Assembly (NCBI RefSeq): GCF_001590685.1 | Contig: NZ_CP014616.1 | Location: 2,851,001 to 2,915,000 of the forward strand | DNA length: 64,000 nt | Source of the DNA: Sporosarcina psychrophila | GTDB lineage: Bacteria; Bacillota; Bacilli; Bacillales_A; Planococcaceae | Direction: 5' to 3' | Part shown: piece after piece, positions 45,729 through 54,828 of the stretch | Layout: every line of letters begins with the position of its first letter | Numbering within the stretch: the first letter of the stretch is position 1 | Notes under the pieces: generated by a model | Told to the model about the DNA's origin: nothing | What the model saw: the letters and a program-made list of their open reading frames with translations, nothing else | The model's database searches: none | Translations under genes and position numbers: made by a program

Positions 45729-46712
45729 CTATTCACTAAATTCAGCTTTCCATTCGTCTTTAATGTCGAGTCCTAGAGTAGATGCGGTGTCTTTATTCAT
45801 AATCAATTTCAACTTTTGTGGAATTTGAACTGGTAAGTCAGCTGGTTTACTTTCACCTTTTAAGATTTTCACAGCCATTTGTCCTGCTTCATAACCGATG
45901 TCAAAGTATTCAAATCCATATGCTGCTAAGCCGCCTCGTTTTACAGAGTCGAATTCGCCAACCATCATCGGAATTTTATTGTCATTGGCGACTGAAATTA
46001 CAGATTCAAGCGCCGAAACAACCGTGTTATCTGTGATGATGTACATAGAATCTACTTTGCCAAGCAACGATTCAGTCGCTTGTTTCACATCTGCGGATGT
46101 AGCAACAGACGCTTCGACAACAGTCATATCCATATCTTTCAGCATTTCTTTAACTGCATCTACTTGAGCACGAGAGTTTTGCTCTCCAGAGTTAAACACC
46201 ATTCCTACATTTTTTGCATCCAATTCTTCTTTAAGGAACTTCATTGTATTGGTAATTGCATCAGGATGCGCATCAATTGTTCCTGTAACGTTGCCTCCAG
46301 GGCTTTCCATTGAGTCAACGAGTTCCGCCCCAACCGCATCTGTTACCGATGTGAAAATGATTGGAATTTCCGTTGTAGCACTAGCTGCTGCCTGAGCACT
46401 AGGAGTTGAGTTCGCAAATATTAGATCGACATCTGCGCTGACAAGATTTGTCGCTATCGTTGTGTTTACACTGTTATCGCCTTGAGCAATTTGAACATCA
46501 TATTCCACATCAATCCCTGCATCTTCTAAAGCCTTTTTAAAGCCGTCATAAGCTGCATTGAGGGATGGATGTTCAACAATTTGACTGACACCTATTTTAT
46601 ATTTCTTCGAAGATGTTTTCTTATCCTTAACTTCCCCGCTATTCCCACATGCTGCAAGTAGTAAGACAGCACTAAAAATAAATACCAACATTTTTTTCGA
46701 ACCGCTCTTCAT
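45729..46712 (-). CDS. ABC substrate-binding lipoprotein (TrpX-like, second complete system)
   Basis: A 327-residue COG2984 binding lipoprotein; lipobox LAACG, then YKIGVSQIVEHPSLNAAYDGFKKALEDAGIDVEYDV and GGLAAYGFEYFDIGYEAGQMAVKILKGESKPADLP. GGGGGAATTG precedes ATG. It begins the block ABC transporter-hpaG1-hpaG2-hpaF. It lacks the cre-like upstream box of its two paralogues. Probable ligand: 4-hydroxyphenylacetate, tyrosine or a related aromatic (inference from context). Confidence 0.9.
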   Translation of the reverse strand: MKSGSKKMLVFIFSAVLLLAACGNSGEVKDKKTSSKKYKIGVSQIVEHPSLNAAYDGFKKALEDAGIDVEYDVQIAQGDNSVNTTIATNLVSADVDLIFANSTPSAQAAASATTEIPIIFTSVTDAVGAELVDSMESPGGNVTGTIDAHPDAITNTMKFLKEELDAKNVGMVFNSGEQNSRAQVDAVKEMLKDMDMTVVEASVATSADVKQATESLLGKVDSMYIITDNTVVSALESVISVANDNKIPMMVGEFDSVKRGGLAAYGFEYFDIGYEAGQMAVKILKGESKPADLPVQIPQKLKLIMNKDTASTLGLDIKDEWKAEFSE

Positions 46713-46866
46713 TACAATTCCCCCTTTTTATGCTAGTATATTTACTATTTATTTGAATCCTAGGAATCAGTGTGTGATGCGTTTGGTTTGCCTAGTTGAA
46801 TTGATGAACTAAGCGCCAAAACGGGTTGAATGAGATTTTTATTTCCTTTACTCCTTTTTAGATGCG

Positions 46867-48306
46867 TTAGATCGTCAACATGTCTTTTCTTTTTATCGGC
46901 GCAGCATGAATCGCTTGTCCGATTAGCCCCTCTACCGCTTCAAGTAGTCCTTCATTGAACCCTGGATGTGCATAGTGTGGGAATTTAATATCTTCTTCTT
47001 TCGCAGCCATTTCAAGCAACTGCACAAACGAACCTGACATTTCAACGGCCCCTTCACCAATCATGTGAATGCCTTGAATGATTTCAGTTGTTGCATCAGA
47101 AATAACTTTAATAAACCCATCCTTTTTACCAGTGATTGTTGCATAGCCATTGCCACCAAGTGCAAATTGACTGACACGAATAGCCAATCCAAAATCGCGC
47201 GCACTTTGTTCTGTAAGCCCTACAGAAACGATTGGTGGAATTGTATGTGCCACAACCGGCATAAATGTCAGATTGACTTCAGTTTGTTCTCCTGCAATTG
47301 ATGCTACGGCAGCTTTTCCTTGTTTAATTGCTTTCACAGCCGATAGGGGACCTTCTGTTACATCACCAATTGCATATATAGAAGGTATCGATGATTGCAT
47401 ATTTCCATCTACTTTTATGAAACCCTCGGCTGTTTGTACAATTCCGAAGCGGCTTATGCCGAGAGCCTCCAAATTGGGTCTCCTAGTTCCAGAAACGAAT
47501 AGATATGATCCGCTAATTGTCTCTTCTACGTTTTTATCCGTTTGAAATGTTAGCGTAATTCCGTCTTCCGTTTCATGTGTTGATATGAATTCAATTTCTT
47601 TATAGACTTTCATTTTACGTTTTTTAAATAAACGATTTAATTCCTTATTAATAGATTCGTCAAATGGAAAACCTGCTTGATCGTCAATTACAATACTTAC
47701 TTGCGCTCCTAATGCTGCAAAACTTGAAGCTGCTTCGAGTGCAATGGTATCTTGACCTCTAACAATAAGATGCTTAGGTATCTCTTCCAGTTTAAATAGT
47801 TCATGAGGCAATAAAATCCTTTCCCCTTTTTCTTGAATTGTTGGCGGCATAGTTGGGGAACTTCCTGTTGCGATAATAACTTGCTCAAATTCAAAGATAT
47901 CAAATTGATGGCCATTTTCTACACCGATTTTGTCTACTGCGAGGAAAGTAACTTTGCCTCGGATTATTTCAATTTTGTTTTCATTACATAGACTTTCTAC
48001 GCCAGACCTGAGCTGTTTGATAACTTTGTCTTTATAGGAAACCAGCTTTTTGATATCAATTATTTTTTCCATATTCCCAATTCCAAGTTCTTGAAAATGG
48101 GCTATATCTGAGCGCATACCTGCTGCATGTGTAAATATTTTAGATGGAATGCATCCTTCATTCAGACAAACACCGCCCAATTCTGCCTGTTCAATTAACG
48201 TCACTGAGAGACCAAGCTGCGCACCACGTATAGCAGCAGAGTAGCCGCCCGGTCCCCCTCCAATGATAATGAGATTTCTTTCCTGACTGATTTCTCCAAC
48301 AACCAT
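46867..48306 (-). CDS. Dihydrolipoamide dehydrogenase (E3)
   Basis: Flavoprotein disulphide reductase of a 2-oxoacid dehydrogenase complex, 479 residues. FAD motif IIIGGGPGGYSAAIRGAQLG, redox disulphide GGVCLNEGCIPSK (Cys47, Cys52), NAD domain with LIVRGQDTIALEAASSFAALG, second FAD motif YAIGDVTEG, and interface HYAHPGFNEGLLEAVEG with the catalytic His. The NAD-binding GxGxxG is degenerate (RGQDTI), which is unusual. It is last of the four complex genes, two bases after E2. Confidence 0.9.
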   Translation of the reverse strand: MVVGEISQERNLIIIGGGPGGYSAAIRGAQLGLSVTLIEQAELGGVCLNEGCIPSKIFTHAAGMRSDIAHFQELGIGNMEKIIDIKKLVSYKDKVIKQLRSGVESLCNENKIEIIRGKVTFLAVDKIGVENGHQFDIFEFEQVIIATGSSPTMPPTIQEKGERILLPHELFKLEEIPKHLIVRGQDTIALEAASSFAALGAQVSIVIDDQAGFPFDESINKELNRLFKKRKMKVYKEIEFISTHETEDGITLTFQTDKNVEETISGSYLFVSGTRRPNLEALGISRFGIVQTAEGFIKVDGNMQSSIPSIYAIGDVTEGPLSAVKAIKQGKAAVASIAGEQTEVNLTFMPVVAHTIPPIVSVGLTEQSARDFGLAIRVSQFALGGNGYATITGKKDGFIKVISDATTEIIQGIHMIGEGAVEMSGSFVQLLEMAAKEEDIKFPHYAHPGFNEGLLEAVEGLIGQAIHAAPIKRKDMLTI

Positions 48307-48307
48307 T

Positions 48308-49528
48308 TTAAATCATCTCCATCATCAGCTTGTGAGGCTGTTCAATTAGGCTTGCAAAACGATTCGTGAATGCAATGGCTGTCGCACCATCAGCAACACG
48401 ATGGTCAAACGCCATTGACAGTGTCATGATATGACCTATAACAATTTCATCATGCTCATTGACAATCGGTTGTTTTTTCGTTTTGTGGAAAGCAATTAGA
48501 GCTGTTTCAGGGTAGTTGATAATTGGTGTGGCACCCATACCACCCAGGGGCCCAACGTTACTCACCGTAAATGTGCTGTTTTTCATTTCAAACGGCTGTA
48601 ATTTGCCGGCGATTGCTTTTGCTGTCAAACTTCTGACATTTGCATTAATCTCTTTGATGGATTGTTTATCAACATCATGTAAAACAGGTACAATTAGACC
48701 GCTATCGGTATTTGTTGCGATACCGATATGATAGTTTTTCTTGAGTAGTATCCGGCTATTTTCTTCATCAAGTTCAGCATTGAATATCGGGAAATCCTTC
48801 AACGAAATAACGAGTGCCTTTATAAGAAATGCTGATACACTAACTGATTCACCATCAGCTTTCAATTGCTCTCTCATTTTAAATAAGTTCGTCATATTGA
48901 CCTCGTCAAAATGAGTAACATGCGGAATTGTAAAGAGTGATTTCGTCATCTTTTCTGCGATTTTTCTTCGAATTCCTCTAAAAGGAATTTCATCAGGAAC
49001 CTCTTGGTCGACCTCTACCTGCTCACTTTCCTTCTTTGATTCCATGTCGGTTTGTTGTCCTTTTAAGAATCGTAAAACATCTTCTTCGCTTATTCTTCCA
49101 GAGGGATCACTAGCATGGACATCATCAATATTTATATTGTTATCCCGTGCAATCTTGCGTGTGTATGGTGCAGCTAGTATTCGATTAAAAGGCATATGAG
49201 GGGATTTCTCTTCTAGTTTAATTGTCGGGATTGCTTGCTCCTCAGCAATTGACTTCGTTTCTACGTATGATTTTTGTACAGCTCGAACAGCTTCATCAAT
49301 TTCAATATAAAGTAGACTTGTTCCGACCTGAACGATTTCCCCTGCTTCAATACGTATTTCTTTCACAATACCTGAGCAGGGTGAAGTAAGTTCAGCGACC
49401 ATTTTGTCTGTTTGTACCTCAACAAGCGGTTGATCTGTCATAACCGAATCCCCAACTTTGACTAAATAATGGAGCACTTCCCCTTCGGTCATTCCTTCCC
49501 CGACATCATGTAACTTTACTTCGAGCAT
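48308..49528 (-). CDS. Dihydrolipoamide acyltransferase (E2)
   Basis: A 406-residue acyltransferase core of the complex. One lipoyl domain (1-77) with Lys42 in EVQTDKMVAELTSP, a peripheral-subunit-binding domain (about 113-150, APYTRKIARDNNINIDDVHASDPSGRI), a charged linker, and the catalytic domain (about 180-406) ending in FDHRVADGATAIAF, where the active-site His and Asp lie. GGAGGA precedes ATG. Acyl specificity (branched-chain or aryl-acetyl) cannot be read directly. Confidence 0.9.
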   Translation of the reverse strand: MLEVKLHDVGEGMTEGEVLHYLVKVGDSVMTDQPLVEVQTDKMVAELTSPCSGIVKEIRIEAGEIVQVGTSLLYIEIDEAVRAVQKSYVETKSIAEEQAIPTIKLEEKSPHMPFNRILAAPYTRKIARDNNINIDDVHASDPSGRISEEDVLRFLKGQQTDMESKKESEQVEVDQEVPDEIPFRGIRRKIAEKMTKSLFTIPHVTHFDEVNMTNLFKMREQLKADGESVSVSAFLIKALVISLKDFPIFNAELDEENSRILLKKNYHIGIATNTDSGLIVPVLHDVDKQSIKEINANVRSLTAKAIAGKLQPFEMKNSTFTVSNVGPLGGMGATPIINYPETALIAFHKTKKQPIVNEHDEIVIGHIMTLSMAFDHRVADGATAIAFTNRFASLIEQPHKLMMEMI

Positions 49529-49540
49529 TCCATTTCCTCC

Positions 49541-50557
49541 TTAAAAATGAAGCACTTTTTCTATTCCTTCAACGACACGTGCCGTAGTTGGAAGATAATG
49601 TTCTTCTAATGTAAAGAATGGAACCGGTACGTCGAATCCCGTCACGCGTTCAATTGGAGCTCGTAGATAAAGGAAAGCGGTATCGTTTATAATCGAAACA
49701 ATATCATTGCCGAGCCCTCCGGTATTATGCGCCTCATGAATGATGACCGCTCTCGTTGTCTTCTGCACAGATTGAGTAATGATGTCCCGATCGATTGGAT
49801 ACAATGTTCGCAGATCGATAATTTCGCAACTAATCCCCTTTTTCCCGGCCAGTTCGGCGGCTTTTTCTGCGATTGAAATCATAGCTCCCCAAGCAATAAG
49901 TGTGACATCCGAACCTTTACGCACGATCTTCCCTTTACCAATTTCCACAGTATACTTTCCAACAGGTACTTCTTCTCTCTTCGAACGGTAGTTTTTCATA
50001 GGCTCCAAAACTAGAACAGGGTCAGGATCTTCCATCGCCGCAATCAATAACCCTTTAGCATCGTATGGATTAGACGGACAGACTACCTTGATGCCAGGCA
50101 TATGTGTGAATAAAATTTCTGTACTATCAGAATGTATTTCGGGCGCACGAATTCCTGCCCCGTATGGTGCTCGAATGACTATAGGCACAGTAAAACGAGA
50201 CATCGACCGCATTCTAATCCTTGAAACATGTGTCATAATCTGTTCGTACGCAGGATAGATAAAACCAAGGAATTGGATTTCTGCAACCGGTCGAAAACCG
50301 TTAACTGCAAGACCTATTGATGTGCCAATAATTCCTGCCTCTGAAAGCGGAGTATCGACTACCCGGTCATCCCCAAACTGCTCCTGAAGTCCTTCTGTCG
50401 CACGGAACACTCCACCGTTTTTACCGATATCTTCACCGAGTATGATGGTTCGATCATCGTCGTCTAGCATCAAACGCATGCCATCATTAATCGCTTGGAT
50501 TAGTGTCATTTGTTTTGTCGTTTCGTTTTTTGAATCCGACTCTTTCAGTTGTGTCAT
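49541..50557 (-). CDS. 2-oxoacid dehydrogenase E1 component, beta subunit
   Basis: A 338-residue transketolase-type beta subunit: LIQAINDGMRLMLDDDDRTIILGEDIGKNGGVFRATEGL, AGIIGTSIGLAVNGFRPVAEIQFLGFIYPAYEQI, PYGAGIRAPEIHSDS, and a C-terminal domain with ITQSVQKTTRAVIIHEAHNTGGLG. ATG at 50557 follows GGAGG by nine bases; a TTG one codon earlier is also usable. It begins right after the alpha-subunit stop and works with it as the thiamine-diphosphate E1. Confidence 0.9.
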   Translation of the reverse strand: MTQLKESDSKNETTKQMTLIQAINDGMRLMLDDDDRTIILGEDIGKNGGVFRATEGLQEQFGDDRVVDTPLSEAGIIGTSIGLAVNGFRPVAEIQFLGFIYPAYEQIMTHVSRIRMRSMSRFTVPIVIRAPYGAGIRAPEIHSDSTEILFTHMPGIKVVCPSNPYDAKGLLIAAMEDPDPVLVLEPMKNYRSKREEVPVGKYTVEIGKGKIVRKGSDVTLIAWGAMISIAEKAAELAGKKGISCEIIDLRTLYPIDRDIITQSVQKTTRAVIIHEAHNTGGLGNDIVSIINDTAFLYLRAPIERVTGFDVPVPFFTLEEHYLPTTARVVEGIEKVLHF

Positions 50558-50560
50558 CAA

Positions 50561-51616
50561 TTATTGCCTCCCTAAATGTGCAAGGTACGCTTCTTTTTGT
50601 TCAGCGAGTTGTGCTGGCATTTCAGCGTATACATGATCGAAAACGTCAGCTACATTCGGCGGCGGGAACTTTTCCATTTCTTCTACTGCTGCTTCAACTT
50701 CACTAGTCGTTTCTTCTTTAGTCGCTTGGATCCACTCATCATTCCAGTAGCCGTAATTCTTCATGAATAATTCTAATCGGATAAGAGGGTCAACAAAATT
50801 CTCTCCTTGTTTTTCAGGACGATATTTAGACGGATCATCAGCAGTCGTATGAGCTCCTTTTCGCCAAGTAACCGCTTCTATTAATGTCGGGCCATTTCCA
50901 CACCGGGCATAGTCAAAGGCCTTTTTCGTTTCAAAATAAACTGCAAAACAATCATTACCATCAATTCGATACCCTGGCATACCATAGGCAACTGATTTTT
51001 GTGCGATTGTTGCAGAATTCATCTGTTTTTCAATCGGAACCGAAATCGCATACCCATTATTTTGATTAAAAAAGACGACTGGTACTTTGAATACGCTTGC
51101 AAAATTCAATCCTTCATGAAAATCCCCTTCCGAGGTCGCACCGTCGCCGAAATAGGCAATTGCAACATTTTGTGTTCCCCTTCTTTTTTCAGCCCATGCA
51201 GCGCCTGCGGCATGGGGGAGTTGAGTCGCAATTGGAACAGCTGGCGGGAAAATATTTCTATCAGTTGGAGCTACACAACCTTCTACTCTCCCATTCCAGT
51301 ACAAAAATGTTCTGGCCATACTTTTCCCGAACGTTATCGTCGCACCATGATCACGATACGTCGGGAACACCCAGTCGTCGGCATTTAGTGCGAGTGCGCT
51401 ACCAACTTGAGCAGCTTCCTGTCCTTCAAAAGGCGCATAAGTACCTAGACGTCCCTGTCGTTGCAAATTAATTGCTTTTCTATCAAATGTACGAACTCGT
51501 AACATGTGATAGTACAAATTTTTTACCAATTGCTCATCTATCTGCTTTTCAAAGCTTGTATCAACAAGAAAGCCTTTATTATCTACTATTCTTTTTATAG
51601 GATAGTTATGTTCCAC
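50561..51616 (-). CDS. 2-oxoacid dehydrogenase E1 component, alpha subunit
   Basis: A 351-residue thiamine-diphosphate-binding subunit. The ThDP motif begins GDGATSEGDFHEGLNFASVF and ends in NQNNGYAIS. YRDHGATITFG and the phosphorylation-loop-like TWRKGAHTTADDPSKYR are typical of PDH/BCKDH alpha chains. The GTG start has GGAGG eight bases upstream. It follows phenylalanine dehydrogenase by 15 bases, which suggests aryl pyruvate as substrate rather than only branched-chain oxoacids. Confidence 0.9.
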   Translation of the reverse strand: MEHNYPIKRIVDNKGFLVDTSFEKQIDEQLVKNLYYHMLRVRTFDRKAINLQRQGRLGTYAPFEGQEAAQVGSALALNADDWVFPTYRDHGATITFGKSMARTFLYWNGRVEGCVAPTDRNIFPPAVPIATQLPHAAGAAWAEKRRGTQNVAIAYFGDGATSEGDFHEGLNFASVFKVPVVFFNQNNGYAISVPIEKQMNSATIAQKSVAYGMPGYRIDGNDCFAVYFETKKAFDYARCGNGPTLIEAVTWRKGAHTTADDPSKYRPEKQGENFVDPLIRLELFMKNYGYWNDEWIQATKEETTSEVEAAVEEMEKFPPPNVADVFDHVYAEMPAQLAEQKEAYLAHLGRQ

Positions 51617-51631
51617 TTAACTTGCCTCCAA

Positions 51632-52777
51632 TCAGGAATGATTGCGAAACGACCGCTTTGGTTTAGCTGGTGCTGTGTAATAGCTATTCCTTCTTCCTCG
51701 ATCCGCTATTCTTTTCTCGCACATTGCATTAGCGGATTCCTCTGTTGTTTTTCCACTATTCGCAGCTTCCTCGTAAACTTCCAAAATTGCATCGTATATA
51801 TGTTTCGTTTTCACAAGTACCCGCTCATGGTTAATGCCATACAATTCATCTGCCACTTGAATAAGCCCACCAGAATTGACGATATAATCCGGTGCATATA
51901 ATATCCCTTTATCTCGCAATAATTTACCGTGTCTATCATCTAATAACTGATTATTAGCCGAACCTACAATCGCTCTTACTTTAAACTGAGGAATTGTAGC
52001 GTCGTTAATAATTCCACCAAATGCACACGGAACAAATATATCCGCTTCCTGCGAATAAATAGCTTCATTTGCAACAATTTGTACGTTACCAGTAGTTTTT
52101 GTTGCAACTTCTTCAATTGCCCGCAGACTCTCTTCATTAATATCCGTTACGAAAATGCGAGCTCCTGCTTCAAGCAATCCACTTGCAACTTTGAATCCAA
52201 CTTTTCCAAGACCTTGAATCGCGTATATATGTTGGCCTAAATCGTCATTTCCATAGAGCATCTGATTGGTCGCTTTTATACCGTACAAAACACCTGCAGC
52301 TGTTGGAATTGATGAGTCTCCGCCGCCCCCATATACCTCAGGGAGACCATTGACGAAATTGGTTTCTTTCATTGCGTGAACGAAATCATCCATCGTCGTT
52401 CCCATATCCGTTCCCGTATAAAAACGGCCGCCCAGTGAATTCACAAATTGACCGAACGCACGAAATAATTCCGGTGATTTATCTGTTTTCGGATCACCGA
52501 TAATAACTGCTTTCCCACCCCCGAAATCGACATCGGCTGCCGCACATTTATAGGTCATTCCTTTTGAAAGGCGAAGAACATCTTCTAACGCTTCTTCCAC
52601 ACTGCTATAAGGTTGCATGCGACATCCGCCGAGTGCTGGTCCAAGCGTTGTGTCATGAATTGCAATAATCGCACGCAAACCTGTTGAAGAGTCATTACAA
52701 AAAACGACTTGCTCATGCTCACTCATTCGATCGAAGAGTTCAAATTCCTTTGTCATTGACGTTCTTTCAGCTAGCAT
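51632..52777 (-). CDS. pdh: Phenylalanine dehydrogenase
   Basis: NAD-dependent oxidative deamination of phenylalanine (and often tyrosine) to the aryl pyruvate. The Glu/Leu/Phe/Val dehydrogenase fold is 381 residues long from ATG at 52777 (GGGGAG upstream); an ATG ten codons earlier also has a fair ribosome site. Points that favour PheDH over leucine dehydrogenase are [41 protein letters not shown] and [15 protein letters not shown], as in the Sporosarcina and Thermoactinomyces enzymes. The dinucleotide motif is [10 protein letters not shown]. Heads the oxoacid dehydrogenase genes. Confidence 0.87.
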   Translation of the reverse strand: MLAERTSMTKEFELFDRMSEHEQVVFCNDSSTGLRAIIAIHDTTLGPALGGCRMQPYSSVEEALEDVLRLSKGMTYKCAAADVDFGGGKAVIIGDPKTDKSPELFRAFGQFVNSLGGRFYTGTDMGTTMDDFVHAMKETNFVNGLPEVYGGGGDSSIPTAAGVLYGIKATNQMLYGNDDLGQHIYAIQGLGKVGFKVASGLLEAGARIFVTDINEESLRAIEEVATKTTGNVQIVANEAIYSQEADIFVPCAFGGIINDATIPQFKVRAIVGSANNQLLDDRHGKLLRDKGILYAPDYIVNSGGLIQVADELYGINHERVLVKTKHIYDAILEVYEEAANSGKTTEESANAMCEKRIADRGRRNSYYTAPAKPKRSFRNHS

Positions 52778-52821
52778 TACTCGATTCTCCCCTTTAAGAT
52801 TGGTCATGAAAACCTCTTTTT

Positions 52822-53217
52822 TCAGGATGAAGCTTCATTCAGCTTTTCCGCAATTTTTTCCTTTAACAATATAACTTGCATCACTTCACCTTTTCCGATA
52901 AGCCCTAAATGATTTTCTGCAGTGACTTTTGTCACAACCCTATTGTCACGAAACTCGATTAAATTGGCTGTCAAGGTTACTCTAGATCCAAGTGGAGACG
53001 CAGCAAGATGCTTTAGTTGGACTGATGCACCCATTCCCTCTTCATGCTCTTCCAAAAATGGAAGAATAATTTTTCGAGAAACCCACTCCATATGATATGT
53101 CATTGCTACTGTTGAATAGACGGGATGTACAACTTTCCCCTCAAAAGAAGCAAACATATCCTCTGTCACAATTATTTCGATCGTCTCTTCTCTACCAATG
53201 TTTAACCCACACTTCAT
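52822..53217 (-). CDS. Hotdog thioesterase, FlK (fluoroacetyl-CoA thioesterase)-like
   Basis: A 131-residue acyl-CoA thioesterase-like protein. The [25 protein letters not shown] opening, [52 protein letters not shown] and [22 protein letters not shown] follow the FlK family, with Thr, Glu and His candidates for catalysis. It lies 45 bases upstream of the PheDH start. I infer it may hydrolyse an aryl-acetyl-CoA made by the adjacent dehydrogenase complex, or detoxify stalled CoA esters. Confidence 0.75.
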   Translation of the reverse strand: MKCGLNIGREETIEIIVTEDMFASFEGKVVHPVYSTVAMTYHMEWVSRKIILPFLEEHEEGMGASVQLKHLAASPLGSRVTLTANLIEFRDNRVVTKVTAENHLGLIGKGEVMQVILLKEKIAEKLNEASS

Positions 53218-53247
53218 CCGCTATCCCTACTTAAGTTATAGTTTAAA

Positions 53248-54216
53248 TTACTCATTTTTCCTTATGTCCTTAATTTCTTCTATCGATTTATTCAGTTGAT
53301 TTTCTGCTTCTTCCATCATGCTATCAAGTAGAATCTTCACAGTCGGGATGTTTTCAATTAATCCTGCAATTTGGCCGCTATTGACAAAACCATTTTCCAT
53401 ATCGCCGTCGATCGCACCCAAGACATGTTGTTGTTCCGAAGTCATTTCACTATATTGTTCCAATGTCATTCCTGCTTTTTCTAAGTCTTTTAGTTTCATT
53501 GCGTATGGCGTTTTTAATATCCGTCTCAGCCGCCCTACACTGCGTCCAATAAGTAACGTTTCGGTATCACTTGCATTCACAAGGTTGTGCTTGTACGTGT
53601 CATGAAATGGAGCTTCCTTTGTCGCTATTAAACGGGTACCCATTTGCACACCACTCGCCCCTAACGTCAGCGCAGCTGCCAAACCTTTACCGTCACCGAT
53701 TCCCCCCGCAGCAATTACCGGCACGTTAACATTCTTCACTATTTGAGGTAGTAGCGTAAATGTCGTCAGTTCCAAGTTAGAGTTGACGCCAGCTGCTTCA
53801 AACCCTTCTGCCACGAGAATATCTGCCCCCGCTTCCTCAGCTTTAAGTGCGTGTTTTACTGAGGCTACAAGCGCAATGACTGTCACGCCTTGTTCATGTA
53901 GTAGGGGAATATAAGGTACTGGATTTCCTGCTGATAGCGAAACAACTGATATATTATGTTTAATGACAAGATTAATCAGCTCTGTTACGTATGGTGAAAT
54001 ACTGATTGCGATGTTGATTGCGAAATTCTTGTTTGTCAGTTTTTTCGTTTCAACTATTATTTTTTCTACTTCATCTGGAGTCATTGTTCCGCATCCAATT
54101 GTGCCGAGTCCCCCTGCCTCTGAAACAGCCGCTGTCAGTTTTGCGTTACTGATATTCCCCATTCCACCTTGTATAATTGGAAGAGTGATTTGAAGCACTT
54201 TACAAACGTATATCAT
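53248..54216 (-). CDS. Nitronate monooxygenase-like FMN enzyme
   Basis: A 322-residue TIM-barrel FMN protein of the 2-nitropropane dioxygenase/FabK family, from ATG at 54216. Signatures: LPIIQGGMGNISNAKLTAAVSEAGGLGTIG, ADILVAEGFEAAG, VIAAGGIGDGKGLAAALTLGASGVQMGTR. It is first in the run with the thioesterase and PheDH. Relatives oxidise nitronates or reduce enoyl thioesters; the context gives no firm choice. Divergent from the carbonic-anhydrase-like gene. Confidence 0.82.
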   Translation of the reverse strand: MIYVCKVLQITLPIIQGGMGNISNAKLTAAVSEAGGLGTIGCGTMTPDEVEKIIVETKKLTNKNFAINIAISISPYVTELINLVIKHNISVVSLSAGNPVPYIPLLHEQGVTVIALVASVKHALKAEEAGADILVAEGFEAAGVNSNLELTTFTLLPQIVKNVNVPVIAAGGIGDGKGLAAALTLGASGVQMGTRLIATKEAPFHDTYKHNLVNASDTETLLIGRSVGRLRRILKTPYAMKLKDLEKAGMTLEQYSEMTSEQQHVLGAIDGDMENGFVNSGQIAGLIENIPTVKILLDSMMEEAENQLNKSIEEIKDIRKNE

Positions 54217-54303
54217 TTTTCTTCCACCCCTGTGCAATTATGTTATGCTAAGAAGAGTTAAAAGATAATTAAGATTAGTAAACTAATTTGAGGGGGAATA
54301 GTT

Positions 54304-54828
54304 TTGTTAATCACATTTAAAGGAAAAAGCCCTGTTCTTGATCCTTCGGTTTTCGTCGCTCCGGGTGCAAAAATTATTGGAGAAGTTCAAGTTGGGGCAG
54401 AATCTACTATTTGGTTTAACACGGTCTTGCGGGGAGATGAAGGGCCGATTACAATCGGTAATAAATGCAGTATCCAGGATAATTCAACAATTCACTTATA
54501 TGAAGATGCTCCAGTCATTATAGAAGATGAAGTTACCGTTGGGCATAACGTTATCCTGCATGGCTGCAAAGTCGGAAAGCGATCGATTATTGGAATGGGT
54601 TCTACAATTCTTGACCACGCAGAAATTGGTGAAGAATGTATTATTGGCGCCAACACATTAATCCCACCAGGCAAGAAAATCCCCCCTCGTTCATTGGTTG
54701 TCGGTTCTCCAGGAAAAGTAGTAAGGGAATTGAACGACAAAGACTTCGAGATCATTCAATTATCGATCGATTCATATGTTCAAAAAGGCTATGACTATCG
54801 GGAGATTTTTAAAAACGAAGAAAAATAA
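54304..54828 (+). CDS. Gamma-carbonic anhydrase family hexapeptide protein (PaaY/YrdA-like)
   Basis: A 174-residue left-handed beta-helix protein. Hexapeptide repeats run through about 12-140 (VGAESTIWFNTVLRGDEGPITIGNKCSIQDNSTIH). The zinc-site histidines are present in STIHLY, VTVGHNVILHGC. TTG start with GGGGG seven bases upstream. In some phenylacetate clusters a related protein, PaaY, is a thioesterase that clears dead-end CoA adducts; given the neighbouring aromatic genes that is possible, but the general YrdA-like group cannot be excluded. Confidence 0.85.
   Translation: MLITFKGKSPVLDPSVFVAPGAKIIGEVQVGAESTIWFNTVLRGDEGPITIGNKCSIQDNSTIHLYEDAPVIIEDEVTVGHNVILHGCKVGKRSIIGMGSTILDHAEIGEECIIGANTLIPPGKKIPPRSLVVGSPGKVVRELNDKDFEIIQLSIDSYVQKGYDYREIFKNEEK

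Noticed and set aside
50999..51471. Overlapping plus-strand frames opposite the E1 alpha gene
   Set aside because: Shadows of a conserved gene, with no ribosome sites.
51632..52777. Leucine dehydrogenase for the amino acid dehydrogenase gene
   Set aside because: Motifs [21 protein letters not shown] and [14 protein letters not shown] fit phenylalanine dehydrogenase better, although the neighbouring complex looks like branched-chain oxoacid dehydrogenase.
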